64,000 nucleotides of DNA from Dehalogenimonas sp. 4OHTPN (GCF_040448695.1 NZ_CP159307.1:744001-808000), one strand, 5' to 3'; shown: positions 8,663 through 17,763, counted from the first letter of the stretch. The notes: generated by a model not told the origin, from the sequence alone. Numbers and translations are program-made.

Positions 8663-9945
8663 CCTGGCGACCAGGCGTAACTGTTGGATTCCTGAGCGAC
8701 GGCGGCGGCGCGAGCTATAATTCCCTGCCATGCTTCATCGGAGACGGACGCGTCGAGCAGCAGATGGTGGTCGAAAGATTTGATATCCAGCTTGCTCCAG
8801 TCCATGGGAATGCCGACTTTACCGAGGCTTAACGCGGTTTGCCACCATTCCGTACCCGGAAACGGTGTGGCGCAGAACGACCAGAATCCGCCGCGGTAAC
8901 GCCCGGCCTTTTTTTCCGCCGACAGGTACGCCATGAACAACAGGGTACTGTCCATATCGGACCTCGTCTCGCCGGGGGCGCCGAACATGAACGAGCCGTT
9001 CAGAGCGACATTGTAGCGGTCAGCCTGGCGCACCAGTTCATGATGCTTCTCGACGCTCGCTGAGCGGCCTTTGATCCGCTTGAGAACCCGGTCCGAGCCG
9101 GATTCGAAACCGCAGTTCCAGCTGACGACATTCAGATCCTTCAACGCACGGCAAAGACCGTCGTTTACGGTCGAACTGCGGATATTGACCGCCGCCTGGA
9201 AGGGGCCCAAGCGGCGGCGGTCCAATTCGGCGCGGACAGCCCTCAACCTTTCGGCGCTCAGGCTCACCGTATCATCCAGCATCATCAAGTAGCCCGCGCC
9301 CAGGACATTCAAGGCATATTCAAACTGGTCGGCGACCCACGGCACCGGGTAGTTCCGCAGCCGGTTCTGCATTGCCGGGTTGTAGCAGAAAGCGCAGTGA
9401 AACGGGCAGCCGCGGGAAGTTATAAAGCCGACACAGCCGCTTTCATATACATGCGGCGCGTAGACATGGAGCTTGGGGACGGGCAGCGTGCCCAGATCTA
9501 CCGGGGGCCTCGGGTTTATGATGACACGTTCGTCTTTTCGGCAGCACAAGCCGCGGATAGAGCCCAGCGTGTCCCGGCTTCCCCGCTCGATGATCTCTTT
9601 GAGAGTTTCTTCCCCGTCGCCGACAACCCCGGCATCGAATACCGGGTCAAGGCTTTCAGGTAGGCAGCTGATATGAGAACCGCCGATAAGCCGTATAGCT
9701 TGGGGCAGTACATCTTTAACGATCCGCATTTGCTCGATGCTTTCGCTGTAGGTAACGGTATACGAAGTGATGCCCACGATGTCCGGCTGAAAATCAATGA
9801 GGCAGCTTTCCAACGCGGCCTCCGTTGAATCGTGGACGCGGACATCGCAAATACCTTCGACATAAGTCGCCAGGGCGGCAAGATTGTAGAGGCCCCGGTG
9901 AACCCTGGTCAGGGACGGCGGCTGCAGCAAAAGAAGCTTGCGCAT
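8659..9945 (-). CDS. B12-binding domain radical SAM protein
   Basis: 428 residues. The N-terminal 130 residues resemble a cobalamin-binding fold (LLLQPPSL, a DIVGITSYTV strand, IGGSHISCLP). The radical SAM domain has the SRGCPFHCAFCYNP cluster motif (Cys-x3-Cys-x2-Cys) near residue 180. Family members carry out methyl transfers or rearrangements on unactivated carbon in lipid, cofactor or peptide synthesis. The substrate is unknown. No strong ribosome site lies close to ATG 9945; the nearest GAGGAG is about 18 bases upstream. Corrinoid dependence fits an organism that also makes RdhA. Confidence 0.87.
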   Translation of the reverse strand: MRKLLLLQPPSLTRVHRGLYNLAALATYVEGICDVRVHDSTEAALESCLIDFQPDIVGITSYTVTYSESIEQMRIVKDVLPQAIRLIGGSHISCLPESLDPVFDAGVVGDGEETLKEIIERGSRDTLGSIRGLCCRKDERVIINPRPPVDLGTLPVPKLHVYAPHVYESGCVGFITSRGCPFHCAFCYNPAMQNRLRNYPVPWVADQFEYALNVLGAGYLMMLDDTVSLSAERLRAVRAELDRRRLGPFQAAVNIRSSTVNDGLCRALKDLNVVSWNCGFESGSDRVLKRIKGRSASVEKHHELVRQADRYNVALNGSFMFGAPGETRSDMDSTLLFMAYLSAEKKAGRYRGGFWSFCATPFPGTEWWQTALSLGKVGIPMDWSKLDIKSFDHHLLLDASVSDEAWQGIIARAAAVAQESNSYAWSPG

Positions 9946-10051
9946 GGTGATACCGGCCGGCGACTCCTCTAGCTAAACATCCCAGCGGATTATAAGGCGA
10001 TGTGTTCCGCGGTTCAATCAACCGGGCGTGGAGAGCGGCGCTCCCCTGGAG

Positions 10052-10057
10052 TATAAT
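10052..10057 (+). promoter_or_regulatory. -10 box of the pentapeptide-repeat gene
   Basis: TATAAT with a weak -35 (TGGAGA, 10029-10034, 17-bp spacer). The spacing places the transcription start at about 10064, the GTG start codon itself. Confidence 0.55.
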
Positions 10058-10063
10058 GCGCCC

Positions 10064-10639
10064 GTGACTCAACCGCGGATTTCTTACAGCGGCGAAACAT
10101 TCGACAGCCTGGTCATGTCGCAGCAAACGCTGCGGGGCAGGCAATACGAAGGCTGTGAATTCCGGAAGTGCAGCTTCATCGAGGTCAGGCTGGACGGCTG
10201 CAAATTCATTGACTGCCGCTTCATTGAATGCCGGCTGATTGCCGTCAAACCCCCGAATTCACGGTTTACCGGGGTCAAGTTCGTCAATTCCCAGGTGGTG
10301 GGCATGGACTGGACGCTGGCCGAGGCCATCGAGGAACTGGAATTCATCGGCTGCAAAATCAATTACTCCAATTTCAAGCTGCTGGCGGTTCCCGGTATCC
10401 GCATAGAGAAGTGCGAGGCTAAAGAAGCCGCGTTTATCGAAGCGGACTTAAGCAGCGGCGTATTCACCGGCACCGACTTTGAAAACAGCCGTTTTTTCAA
10501 GACCAATTTGGCCGGCGCGGACTTCCGGGGCGCCAAAAACTATGCCATCAGCGCCTACCACAACAACCTTAAAGGCGCCAAGTTTTCCCTGCCGGAGGCG
10601 ATGAATCTGCTGTACGGGCTGGAGATAACAGTCGAGTAG
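10064..10639 (+). CDS. Pentapeptide-repeat protein
   Basis: 191 residues from GTG 10064. It consists of A(D/N)LXX-like pentapeptide repeats, for example CEFRKCSFIE, CKFIDCRFIECRLI, and later SRFFKTNLAGADFRGA, which should fold as a right-handed quadrilateral beta-helix. Size and layout resemble the Qnr/MfpA and EfsQnr group of DNA mimics, but no function can be assigned from sequence. A TATAAT box (10052-10057) lies only 6 bases before GTG 10064, so the transcript probably starts at or next to the start codon (leaderless). An in-frame GTG at 10028 lies upstream of that box and is disfavoured. Confidence 0.82.
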   Translation: MTQPRISYSGETFDSLVMSQQTLRGRQYEGCEFRKCSFIEVRLDGCKFIDCRFIECRLIAVKPPNSRFTGVKFVNSQVVGMDWTLAEAIEELEFIGCKINYSNFKLLAVPGIRIEKCEAKEAAFIEADLSSGVFTGTDFENSRFFKTNLAGADFRGAKNYAISAYHNNLKGAKFSLPEAMNLLYGLEITVE

Positions 10640-10669
10640 CGCTCGGCTGCGATGACGGCACTCATCCGA

Positions 10670-10698
10670 TTGACTCCGCCCCACTCCGGTGTTAATAT
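10670..10698 (+). promoter_or_regulatory. Promoter of the uracil-DNA glycosylase gene
   Basis: TTGACT (10670-10675), 17-bp spacer, TAATAT (10693-10698). Predicted start near 10705, 24 nt before ATG 10729. It probably drives the glycosylase, RNase J and the small membrane protein. Confidence 0.65.
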
Positions 10699-10728
10699 GC
10701 CTTTGAATGACGCTTCAACGAATAACTC

Positions 10729-11373
10729 ATGGCTGATGCCGCTGCCCTGGAAGCCCTGGCCCGCGAAATCGCCGGCTGCAAGCGCTGTGCCCTGGCCGCC
10801 GGCCGCACCTATGCCGTGCCCGGCGAAGGCAACCCCAATGCCGAGATCATGTTCATCGGCGAAGGACCGGGTTTCAACGAAGACCAGACTGGCAAACCGT
10901 TCTGCGGCGCGGCGGGCCAGTTTCTGACCCAGCTTATAGAATCCATCGGCCTGAAGCGGCCGGACGTTTATATCACCAATATCGTCAAATCACGGCCGCC
11001 GGGCAACCGCGACCCGCTGCCGGAAGAGATCCTGGCCTGCAAGCCATGGCTGGACCGGCAGCTTGAGATTATCAAGCCCAAAGTGATCGTCACCCTCGGC
11101 CGGTTCTCCATGGGACGCTTTTTCCCTGGGGCCACCATTTCCAGGATCCACGGCCAGGCTGAAAAATGCGGAGACTACACCTGCTTTGCCATGTACCACC
11201 CGGCGGCGGCGCTCCACCAGGGATCGCTGCGCTCGGTCATCGAAGCGGACATGCTCAAACTGCCGAAAATACTCGAGGATATAAGAAAAAGTGAACGACC
11301 AGCAGCCCCAGCCGCCCAGATCCAGCCGGCGCCGGCGGAAACCCACAGCCAGCTCAAGCTCTTCGGCTTCTAA
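10729..11373 (+). CDS. Uracil-DNA glycosylase, family 4 type, with an altered Fe-S cysteine
   Basis: 214 residues. Removes uracil from DNA as the first step of base-excision repair. Motif 1 is GEGPGFNEDQTGKPF, and the closing motif is MYHPAA. Family 4 enzymes normally bind [4Fe-4S] through four cysteines. Here Cys 17, Cys 20 (CKRC) and Cys 104 (LACKPW) are present, but the position usually written KCRPPGNRD reads KSRPPGNRD, with Ser 88 in place of the third Cys. Either Ser is a ligand or the cluster is modified. The 3' end overlaps the RNase J start by 83 bp in another frame. Confidence 0.92.
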   Translation: MADAAALEALAREIAGCKRCALAAGRTYAVPGEGNPNAEIMFIGEGPGFNEDQTGKPFCGAAGQFLTQLIESIGLKRPDVYITNIVKSRPPGNRDPLPEEILACKPWLDRQLEIIKPKVIVTLGRFSMGRFFPGATISRIHGQAEKCGDYTCFAMYHPAAALHQGSLRSVIEADMLKLPKILEDIRKSERPAAPAAQIQPAPAETHSQLKLFGF

Positions 11374-13072
11374 CGCCCAGTGCCGCGCCCCGCAGGCCGC
11401 CCAGCCGCCGCGCCGCGGGCCGGGTTCCAAGATCAGGATTATTCCGCTTGGCGGCCTGGGGGAAATCGGTAAGAACATGATGGTCATCGAGTACGCCGAT
11501 GACATCATCGTCATCGACTGCGGATTGATGTTCCCGGAAGAGGACATGCCGGGCATCGACCTGGTCATCCCTGACGTCACCTACCTCGTCGAGCGCAAGG
11601 ACAAGGTCCGCGGCATCATCATTACCCACGGCCATGAAGACCATATCGGCGCCCTGGCATATGTCCTGCCCCAGCTCGACGTGCCCATTTACTGCGCCCC
11701 GCTGCCCCACGGCCTGATTTCGGTCAAGCTCAAGGAATCCCGGGTGCACAACACCCGGATTCATGAGGTCCGCCCCGGCGGCAGCTTCCAGCTGGGGCAG
11801 TTCAATATCGAGTTCGTGGCCATGTGCCATTCCATCCCCGACGCCGCCGGGCTGATCATCCGCACCCCGGTAGGCACCATCGTCCACTCCGGCGATTTCA
11901 AGCTGGACTACACCCCGGTAGACTGCCGCCCGTCTGACCTTTCACGGCTGGCGCAGGTTGGGGCCGAGGGGGTGCTGCTCCTGATGGCCGACTCCACCCA
12001 CGTTGAACTGGCGGGCTATACCCCGTCGGAGAAGGTGGTCGGCGAGACCATCTCCAATATCATGTCCGCCGCGCCGGGCCGGGTGATCGTCACCACCTTC
12101 GCCTCGCTGGTGGCGCGCATCCAGCAGGTCATGGACGCCGCCGCCCGGTTCAACCGCAAGGTCTTCATCGCCGGTCGCGGTATGAACGAGATCGTCAAAA
12201 TGGCGCTCAAGATGGGCTATCTCAAGGCGGCGGACGGCCTCATCGGCGAGCTTACTGAGATGCACCGCCTCCCGGCCAACCGGGTGGCGCTCATTACCAC
12301 CGGCTCCCAGGGCGAGCCGACCTCTGCCCTGGTCCGCATCGCCAACCGGGAGCACCGCGAGGTGCAGATCAAGCAGGGCGACACGGTCATCATCTCCGCC
12401 TCGCCCATCCCCGGCAACGAGTCGGTGGTCTCCAAAACGATCGACAGCCTGTTCCGGCAGGGGGCCCAGGTTTTTTATGACCGGATAGCCAAGGTCCATG
12501 TCCACGGCCACGCTTCCCAGGAGGAACTGCGGCTGCTGCAAAGCCTCATCCGGCCCCAATACTTCGTGCCGGTGCACGGCGAGTACCGCCATTTAAAGCT
12601 CCACGCCCAGCTGGCGCGGGACATGGGGGTGCCGGAAGAAAACGTTTTCATTCTGGAAGACGGCGATATTCTTGAACTGGCGCTGGGCGGCGGCAAGGTG
12701 ACCGGCCACGTCCCAGCCTCCAACGTCTATGTCGACGGCGTGTCGGTGGGCGATATCAACGGCGTCGTCCTGCGCAACCGCAAGATGCTGTCGCAGGACG
12801 GCATCGTGGTGGCCATCGTCACCATGGACGCTTCGACCGGCCACCTGGCGGTGCGGCCGGATATCGTCTCCCGCGGCTTCGTTGATCCCGAAGCCGGCCG
12901 GGCGCTGATGGAAGAGAGCCGGGATATCGTCACCCGGCTGTTTGAGGAAGAAAAGCAGCGTATTTCGGACTCGACAGTCATCAGCAACCGGGTGCGCGAC
13001 CTGCTGTCCAAGTTCTATTACGACCGGACCCGGCGGCGGCCGATGGTGCTGCCGGTGCTGGTGACGGTTTAG
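11291..13072 (+). CDS. rnj: Ribonuclease J
   Basis: 593 residues; metallo-beta-lactamase/beta-CASP endo- and 5'-3' exoribonuclease for mRNA decay and rRNA maturation. The zinc motif HGHEDHIG starts at residue 113, with GDFKLD, the beta-CASP domain and the C-terminal dimerisation region behind it. The conserved core starts at GSKIRIIPLGG, about residue 45. The preceding residues are Arg, Ser, Pro and Gln rich and contain no Met, Val or Leu codon, so the only available start is GTG 11291, inside the 3' end of the glycosylase gene. The N-terminal tail is probably disordered and basic. Confidence 0.94.
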   Translation: MNDQQPQPPRSSRRRRKPTASSSSSASNAQCRAPQAAQPPRRGPGSKIRIIPLGGLGEIGKNMMVIEYADDIIVIDCGLMFPEEDMPGIDLVIPDVTYLVERKDKVRGIIITHGHEDHIGALAYVLPQLDVPIYCAPLPHGLISVKLKESRVHNTRIHEVRPGGSFQLGQFNIEFVAMCHSIPDAAGLIIRTPVGTIVHSGDFKLDYTPVDCRPSDLSRLAQVGAEGVLLLMADSTHVELAGYTPSEKVVGETISNIMSAAPGRVIVTTFASLVARIQQVMDAAARFNRKVFIAGRGMNEIVKMALKMGYLKAADGLIGELTEMHRLPANRVALITTGSQGEPTSALVRIANREHREVQIKQGDTVIISASPIPGNESVVSKTIDSLFRQGAQVFYDRIAKVHVHGHASQEELRLLQSLIRPQYFVPVHGEYRHLKLHAQLARDMGVPEENVFILEDGDILELALGGGKVTGHVPASNVYVDGVSVGDINGVVLRNRKMLSQDGIVVAIVTMDASTGHLAVRPDIVSRGFVDPEAGRALMEESRDIVTRLFEEEKQRISDSTVISNRVRDLLSKFYYDRTRRRPMVLPVLVTV

Positions 13073-13082
13073 GAGAAGACGC

Positions 13083-13283
13083 GTGTTAAAAACGCTCGCG
13101 GGTCTGGTTATCGGCGTCGCCGGGGCGGTGCTGCTGGCCAGCATCGTCATTGACGCCGGGTACCTCGCCTTCGCCAGCGAAGACTTCGCCCTGAGGATGG
13201 CCCTGTCGCTGGTCGGGCTGTTCATGGTTCACCAGGGCTACCGGCTGGTCACTTCATCCCGGGCGGGCGGCGCACGAAAATAG
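13083..13283 (+). CDS. Small membrane protein of unknown function
   Basis: 66 residues from GTG 13083, with AGGAGAAG just upstream. Two hydrophobic segments (about residues 5-24 and 38-55) flank a short acidic loop (ASEDF); the C-terminus is basic. It lies 10 bp after RNase J and is probably translated from the same mRNA. No family recognised. Confidence 0.7.
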   Translation: MLKTLAGLVIGVAGAVLLASIVIDAGYLAFASEDFALRMALSLVGLFMVHQGYRLVTSSRAGGARK

Positions 13284-13315
13284 CCCGGAGCGCCGAAACC
13301 GGTAATTTGGTACTC

Positions 13316-13344
13316 TTTACATCGGCAGCGGCGCCTGATAAACT
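13316..13344 (+). promoter_or_regulatory. Promoter of ftsK
   Basis: TTTACA (13316-13321), 17-bp spacer, TAAACT (13339-13344). Start predicted near 13351, leaving a leader of about 13 nt before ATG 13364. Confidence 0.5.
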
Positions 13345-13363
13345 CTGGTCTTGTAGAACACAT

Positions 13364-15718
13364 ATGTCAAATTCCAGGAACGGCAAAGCTAAGAAATCCG
13401 CCCGGACCGGGGGCCGCGCCTCCTCTAAACCAGCGCATGCCAACAAACGGCACGCCGGCCGGCAGGCCCCGCCCAAAAAGCTGAACCTGGGATGGCTGTT
13501 CAGGGCGGCGGCTGTTGCCGGCGTCATCGGTTTGATCATCTGGCAGCGGGACCGCATCGATACCCTGATCAACCAGGTCTTCTCCGGCACGGCGGCGGTT
13601 TTCGGCTGGGGGCTGCTGCTGGTACTTTTGGGCATCGGTCTGGCTCTGGCGGTGTTCAAACGCGAAACCGTCATCGCCTTCGCCAGGAAGACGACTTTCA
13701 TTTATTGGTACCGCTGGCTGGGGGCCGCCGTCCTCATTACCGCCGTCTGGGGACTGCTCGGCCTGGCCGGGGCGGGCGGAGCCATCGGCCTATCCATCAT
13801 CGGCTCCGATACCGGCGCCGGCGGCGTTTTCCGGGTGCTCGTCCTGTTTCTGCTCGCTTTGATTTTACTTGTCCCGGCGCCGGCCTGGAAAGCGGTGAAG
13901 CGACTGAGCGCCGCGCTCAGCCGCCCGTTCCGCGTTGACAGAGACCGGCCGATGCCGGAAGGCTTCCAGCTCAACCCGCCGCCGGCCGGCGGCCGCCCTC
14001 TCCGTCCCGCCTCAGTAGTTGACCGGACTGTACCCGATCCAGCCCCGGCGAAAGCGGAAACGGCCATCCCGGCCTCGACGCTGGTCGGCGCCGAGGATAA
14101 AGGCCCGGCCTCCGGCGCGGTCAAGGATGAAGTCAAGAGCGAAAAAGCGGGGGAACCGCGCGACCTGAAGCAGGTCGCCCAGGACGTCTGGCGCAAGTAC
14201 GGCGAAACGGCCGCCCTTTTAATGACCGACGGCTGGCGGCTGCCGCCGATGGATATTCTGGATTACACCCCTGAAATCGAGTACGGCGAGGCCGACAACC
14301 AGCAGCGGGCCCGGATGATCGAGGATGCCCTGGCATCCTACGGCGTCGAGGGCAGCGTGGTCCAGATCAACGCCGGACCGACGGTCACCCAGTTCGGCGT
14401 CGAACCCGGCTGGGACCGCCGGGTCAAGGAACTCAAGGAAAAAGATAAAGACGGCAACGTCGTCAGCAAGCAGGTGGAAACAGGGCGGACGCGGGTCAAA
14501 GTTGACCGCATCTCCAGCCTGGCCAACGACCTGGCTTTGGCGCTGGCCGCGCCGTCGATCCGCATCGAGGCGCCCATCCCCGGCAAGTCGCTGGTCGGCA
14601 TTGAAGTCCCCAATACCATGCTGGGCTCGGTGAGCATGCGCACCGTCATGGAAACCACCGCTTTCCAGAAGCTCAAGGCGAAAGCGCCGCTGGCGGTGGC
14701 TCTGGGCAAAGGGGCCGGCGGCGAAGCGGTGGTCGGCGATCTGGCCAAAATGCCGCACCTGCTCATTGCCGGCGCCACCGGCTCCGGCAAGACGGTATGC
14801 CTTAATGCCCTCATCTGCTGCATCCTGATGAACAATACCCCCAACGAGGTGCGCTTCATCATGATTGACCCCAAGCGGGTCGAACTCACGCCGTATAACT
14901 CGATGCCCCACCTGGCGGCGCCGGTCATCGTCGATGTCGACAAAGCCATCGGCGCCCTCAAGTGGCTGGCCGGGGAAATGGACCGGCGCTATAAGCGGAT
15001 GGCCGAGGTCACCGCCCGCAACATCGACGCTTACAACAAGAAGACGGGCATAGAGAAAATGCCTTATCTCATCCTGGTCATTGACGAACTGGCGGATCTG
15101 ATGATGGCCGGCTTCGATGACGTGGAACACCTGCTCTGCCGGCTGGCGCAGATGGCCCGCGCCGTGGGCATTCACCTCGTCGTCGCCACCCAGCGGCCAT
15201 CAGTGGACGTCATCACCGGCCTCATCAAAGCCAACTTCCCCACCCGCATTTCCTTTGCCGTGACCTCCCAGGTGGATTCCCGCACCATTCTTGATTCCGT
15301 CGGCGCTGAGAAGCTGCTCGGCCGCGGCGACATGCTGTATATGCCCACTGACGCCGCCAAGCCTAAGAGACTGCAGGGCTGCTATGTCTCCGACCTGGAG
15401 ACGGAACGCATGGTCTATTTCTGGAACGGGCAGCACCCGGAGGCCCAGGCGCCGATGCTCAGGGTGGAGGAACTCTCCGCGGCTCAGGCTCCGATGCCCG
15501 GCATCACCGGCAAGCAGCAGCGCGACAGCCTGTTCGATAATGCCATGCAGCTGGCTGAGGAAACGGGCACCATCTCGGCGTCGTTCTTACAGCGCAAGCT
15601 CCACATCGGCTATCCCCGGGCGGCGCGCCTCGCTGACGAGGTCAAAGAAGCCCTGGGCGAGGACACCGATGACGGCGGGGCGGAAGTGCCGGCGGACGAT
15701 GAGTATTCCGGCAGATGA
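13364..15718 (+). CDS. ftsK: DNA translocase FtsK/SpoIIIE
   Basis: 784 residues. Hexameric pump that moves chromosome ends through the closing septum. A basic N-terminus is followed by about four membrane helices (residues 45-190), a Pro/Ala-rich linker, the alpha/beta motor with Walker A GATGSGKTV at residue 470 and Walker B LILVIDELADLM, then a C-terminal winged-helix gamma domain (last 65 residues) that reads polar DNA motifs. ATG 13364 is chosen because the frame upstream (to 13307) covers the likely promoter. Confidence 0.95.
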   Translation: MSNSRNGKAKKSARTGGRASSKPAHANKRHAGRQAPPKKLNLGWLFRAAAVAGVIGLIIWQRDRIDTLINQVFSGTAAVFGWGLLLVLLGIGLALAVFKRETVIAFARKTTFIYWYRWLGAAVLITAVWGLLGLAGAGGAIGLSIIGSDTGAGGVFRVLVLFLLALILLVPAPAWKAVKRLSAALSRPFRVDRDRPMPEGFQLNPPPAGGRPLRPASVVDRTVPDPAPAKAETAIPASTLVGAEDKGPASGAVKDEVKSEKAGEPRDLKQVAQDVWRKYGETAALLMTDGWRLPPMDILDYTPEIEYGEADNQQRARMIEDALASYGVEGSVVQINAGPTVTQFGVEPGWDRRVKELKEKDKDGNVVSKQVETGRTRVKVDRISSLANDLALALAAPSIRIEAPIPGKSLVGIEVPNTMLGSVSMRTVMETTAFQKLKAKAPLAVALGKGAGGEAVVGDLAKMPHLLIAGATGSGKTVCLNALICCILMNNTPNEVRFIMIDPKRVELTPYNSMPHLAAPVIVDVDKAIGALKWLAGEMDRRYKRMAEVTARNIDAYNKKTGIEKMPYLILVIDELADLMMAGFDDVEHLLCRLAQMARAVGIHLVVATQRPSVDVITGLIKANFPTRISFAVTSQVDSRTILDSVGAEKLLGRGDMLYMPTDAAKPKRLQGCYVSDLETERMVYFWNGQHPEAQAPMLRVEELSAAQAPMPGITGKQQRDSLFDNAMQLAEETGTISASFLQRKLHIGYPRAARLADEVKEALGEDTDDGGAEVPADDEYSGR

Positions 15719-15774
15719 CTGGCAGCGGACGCTCTCAAGTTGCCTGCGGGTAGCTATTACGCTATCGTATAATT

Positions 15775-17169
15775 ATGCCTAAACTCACCTTCCTCGGCGC
15801 CGCGGGCAATGTCACCGGTTCTCGCTATCTTTTCGAGGATACCCATACCCAGCTTCTGGTAGACTGCGGGCTGTACCAGGAGCGGGAGTTCCTGTCGCGC
15901 AACTGGGACCCCTCGCCGCTGGAACCGGCTAAGATCGAAGCCGTGCTTCTGACCCACGCCCACCTTGATCATATCGGCTTATTGCCCAAACTGGTGCGCG
16001 ACGGCTTCAAAGGCAGGGTCTACGCCACCGACGCCACGCTGGAGATGGCCGAGGTGATGCTTCTGGACTCCGCCCGCATCCAGGAAGAAGACGCCGACGC
16101 CAAAAAGCGACGCCACCGCCGCGAGGGACGCATCGGCCCGTACCCGGAAGAACCGCTGTATACTGTCGAAGACGCCCAGGCCTGTGTTCCTATGTTTCAG
16201 CCGATCGAGTATGCTAAACCGGTCGCCTTCAATGGAATAAAAGCCGTCTTCGCCGACGCCGGGCATGTCCTGGGATCGGCCATGATTTATCTCGAGTTCA
16301 AGTCGGGCAGGGCGGAGCGCACCATCTGTTTCTCCGGGGATGTCGGCCGGCCGGAAAGACCGCTGCAGGACGCGCCTTCGCTTCCCCGGTCGAAGCTGGA
16401 CTACCTGGTCCTTGAATCCACCTACGGAGACCGCGAACACCCTCCGGCGGAGGAAGTCGAAGGCATACTGGGCGAAATCATCAATGAAACGGTGAAACGC
16501 GGCGGCAACGTCATCATCCCTGCCTTCGCGCTGGAGCGGACTCAGGAACTCCTGTTTTATCTGAAACGGCTGCTGGCTTCCGGAAGGGTGGCGCGGCTGC
16601 CGGTGTACGTCGACAGCCCGATGGCGATCAAGCTGACCGAGATCTTCACCCGGCATCCGGAACTCTGGGGCGGCGAGATCGACAATTACCGCAAAGGTTC
16701 TCCTTTTGAGTTCGGCGGCCTCAAGCTGACGGCTTCGGCGGCCGCCTCCCGGGCGATCGCCGATGATAAGAGTCCCGCCATCATTATCGCCGGTTCGGGC
16801 ATGGCCACCGGCGGCCGCATCAAACACCATCTCATTAATAACATCTCGAGAGCTGAAAGCACCATCCTGTTCGTCGGCTACCAGGCCCGCGGCACGCTGG
16901 GACGGGTGATTCTGAGCGGCACCACACCGGTCAGAATTCTCGGCCGGGAATACGAGGTTAAAGCCAGGATCGAACAAATCCCCGGGCTGTCCGCCCACGC
17001 CGGGCGGAGCGAACTCCTCGACTGGGCCTCGTCTTTCAAGCGTCCGTTGAAGCAGGTTTTCGTGACCCACGGCGAGGAAGACACCGAAAGAGAGTTTGCC
17101 GGGGAACTGGCGAGGCGCACCGGCTGGCCGGTGACGGTGCCGGAGTATGGCCAGAGTTTCGACCTATAA
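15775..17169 (+). CDS. MBL-fold/beta-CASP RNA-processing hydrolase (CPSF/YSH1-like)
   Basis: 464 residues. The metallo-beta-lactamase domain has THAHLDHIG (His 61, His 63, Asp 65, His 66); the SGDVGRPERP strand and a beta-CASP segment with SGMATGG follow, and a late His lies in LSAHAGR. This family cleaves RNA and is related to eukaryotic CPSF-73 and archaeal aCPSF. It is distinct from the RNase J at 11291 and lacks that protein's C-terminal domain. A TATAAT hexamer ends one base before the ATG; it is too close to serve as this gene's own -10 without a start inside the gene. The gene lies just upstream of rnpB. Confidence 0.9.
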   Translation: MPKLTFLGAAGNVTGSRYLFEDTHTQLLVDCGLYQEREFLSRNWDPSPLEPAKIEAVLLTHAHLDHIGLLPKLVRDGFKGRVYATDATLEMAEVMLLDSARIQEEDADAKKRRHRREGRIGPYPEEPLYTVEDAQACVPMFQPIEYAKPVAFNGIKAVFADAGHVLGSAMIYLEFKSGRAERTICFSGDVGRPERPLQDAPSLPRSKLDYLVLESTYGDREHPPAEEVEGILGEIINETVKRGGNVIIPAFALERTQELLFYLKRLLASGRVARLPVYVDSPMAIKLTEIFTRHPELWGGEIDNYRKGSPFEFGGLKLTASAAASRAIADDKSPAIIIAGSGMATGGRIKHHLINNISRAESTILFVGYQARGTLGRVILSGTTPVRILGREYEVKARIEQIPGLSAHAGRSELLDWASSFKRPLKQVFVTHGEEDTEREFAGELARRTGWPVTVPEYGQSFDL

Positions 17170-17170
17170 A

Positions 17171-17199
17171 TTGACATAAAGATGTCATTCAGCTAAAGT
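17171..17199 (+). promoter_or_regulatory. Promoter of rnpB
   Basis: TTGACA (17171-17176), 17-bp spacer, TAAAGT (17194-17199). Predicted start 17206-17207 coincides with the first base of the RNase P RNA P1 helix, which supports both calls. Confidence 0.75.
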
Positions 17200-17206
17200 A
17201 ATTACC

Positions 17207-17568
17207 GCCAAGCCGAGCGGGCAGCCGCCGGGGCCTTCGGGCCCGGGAGGAAAGTCCGAGCTCCGACGGACAGGGTGCCGGGTAACGCCCGGGAGGGGCG
17301 ACCCTACGGAAAGTGCCACAGAAACATACCGCCAGCGGTCCTTAGGGATGCGGGCAAGGGTGAAATGGCGAGTTAAGAGCTCACCGGCGGGCGGGAGACC
17401 GTCCGGCCGTGAAAACCCCACCCGGAGCAAGGCCAAATAGGGGGACTTAAGGCGTGTCCGCGCTGTTCCCGGGTTGGCCGCATGATCCCGCCGGTAACGG
17501 CGGGGCTAGATAGATGGCTGCCGTCCTTCTTTGAGGGATACAGAACTCGGCTTACAGCTCGGCTTGGC
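17207..17568 (+). ncRNA. rnpB: RNase P RNA (bacterial type A)
   Basis: Catalytic RNA that removes 5' leaders from pre-tRNAs. The ends form a 12-bp P1 helix (17207-17218 with 17557-17568). Conserved elements in order are GAGGAAAGTCCGAGCTCC (CR-I), ACAGAAACATACCGCC (CR-II), GGGTGAAATGGCG, GCAAGGCCAAATAGGGG, AGATAGATGGCTGCC (CR-IV/P4 side) and GATACAGAACTCGGCTTACA (CR-V). Length is about 362 nt. Confidence 0.96.
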
Positions 17569-17763
17569 CTTGAATATTAACATCCTTCCCCTTAGCCACG
17601 CGTCCAGACTGCCTCGACAGTTTCAATTATTGACGCCTCAGAGCGGGCTTGTCCAGGGTAGCACAGCGTGATGATAGCGAAAGATAGAGATAGCGGCGGT
17701 CTGGATACTGAACAAAGGCTATGACATCAGGCGCTGGATGCCTCTATTTCCATTTATTCGTTC
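17569..17763. other. Intergenic region after rnpB
   Basis: No gene or recognisable structured element seen. There is no clear T-run terminator directly after rnpB. Confidence 0.4.

Noticed and set aside
12017-12592. Long minus-strand open frames inside RNase J, FtsK and the activase gene
   Set aside because: They are shadows of high-GC coding sequence on the other strand with no ribosome sites or recognisable domains.
15768-15773. TATAAT directly before the beta-CASP gene ATG as its promoter
   Set aside because: The box ends one base before the ATG, so transcription would start inside the gene, whose N-terminus is conserved from that ATG.
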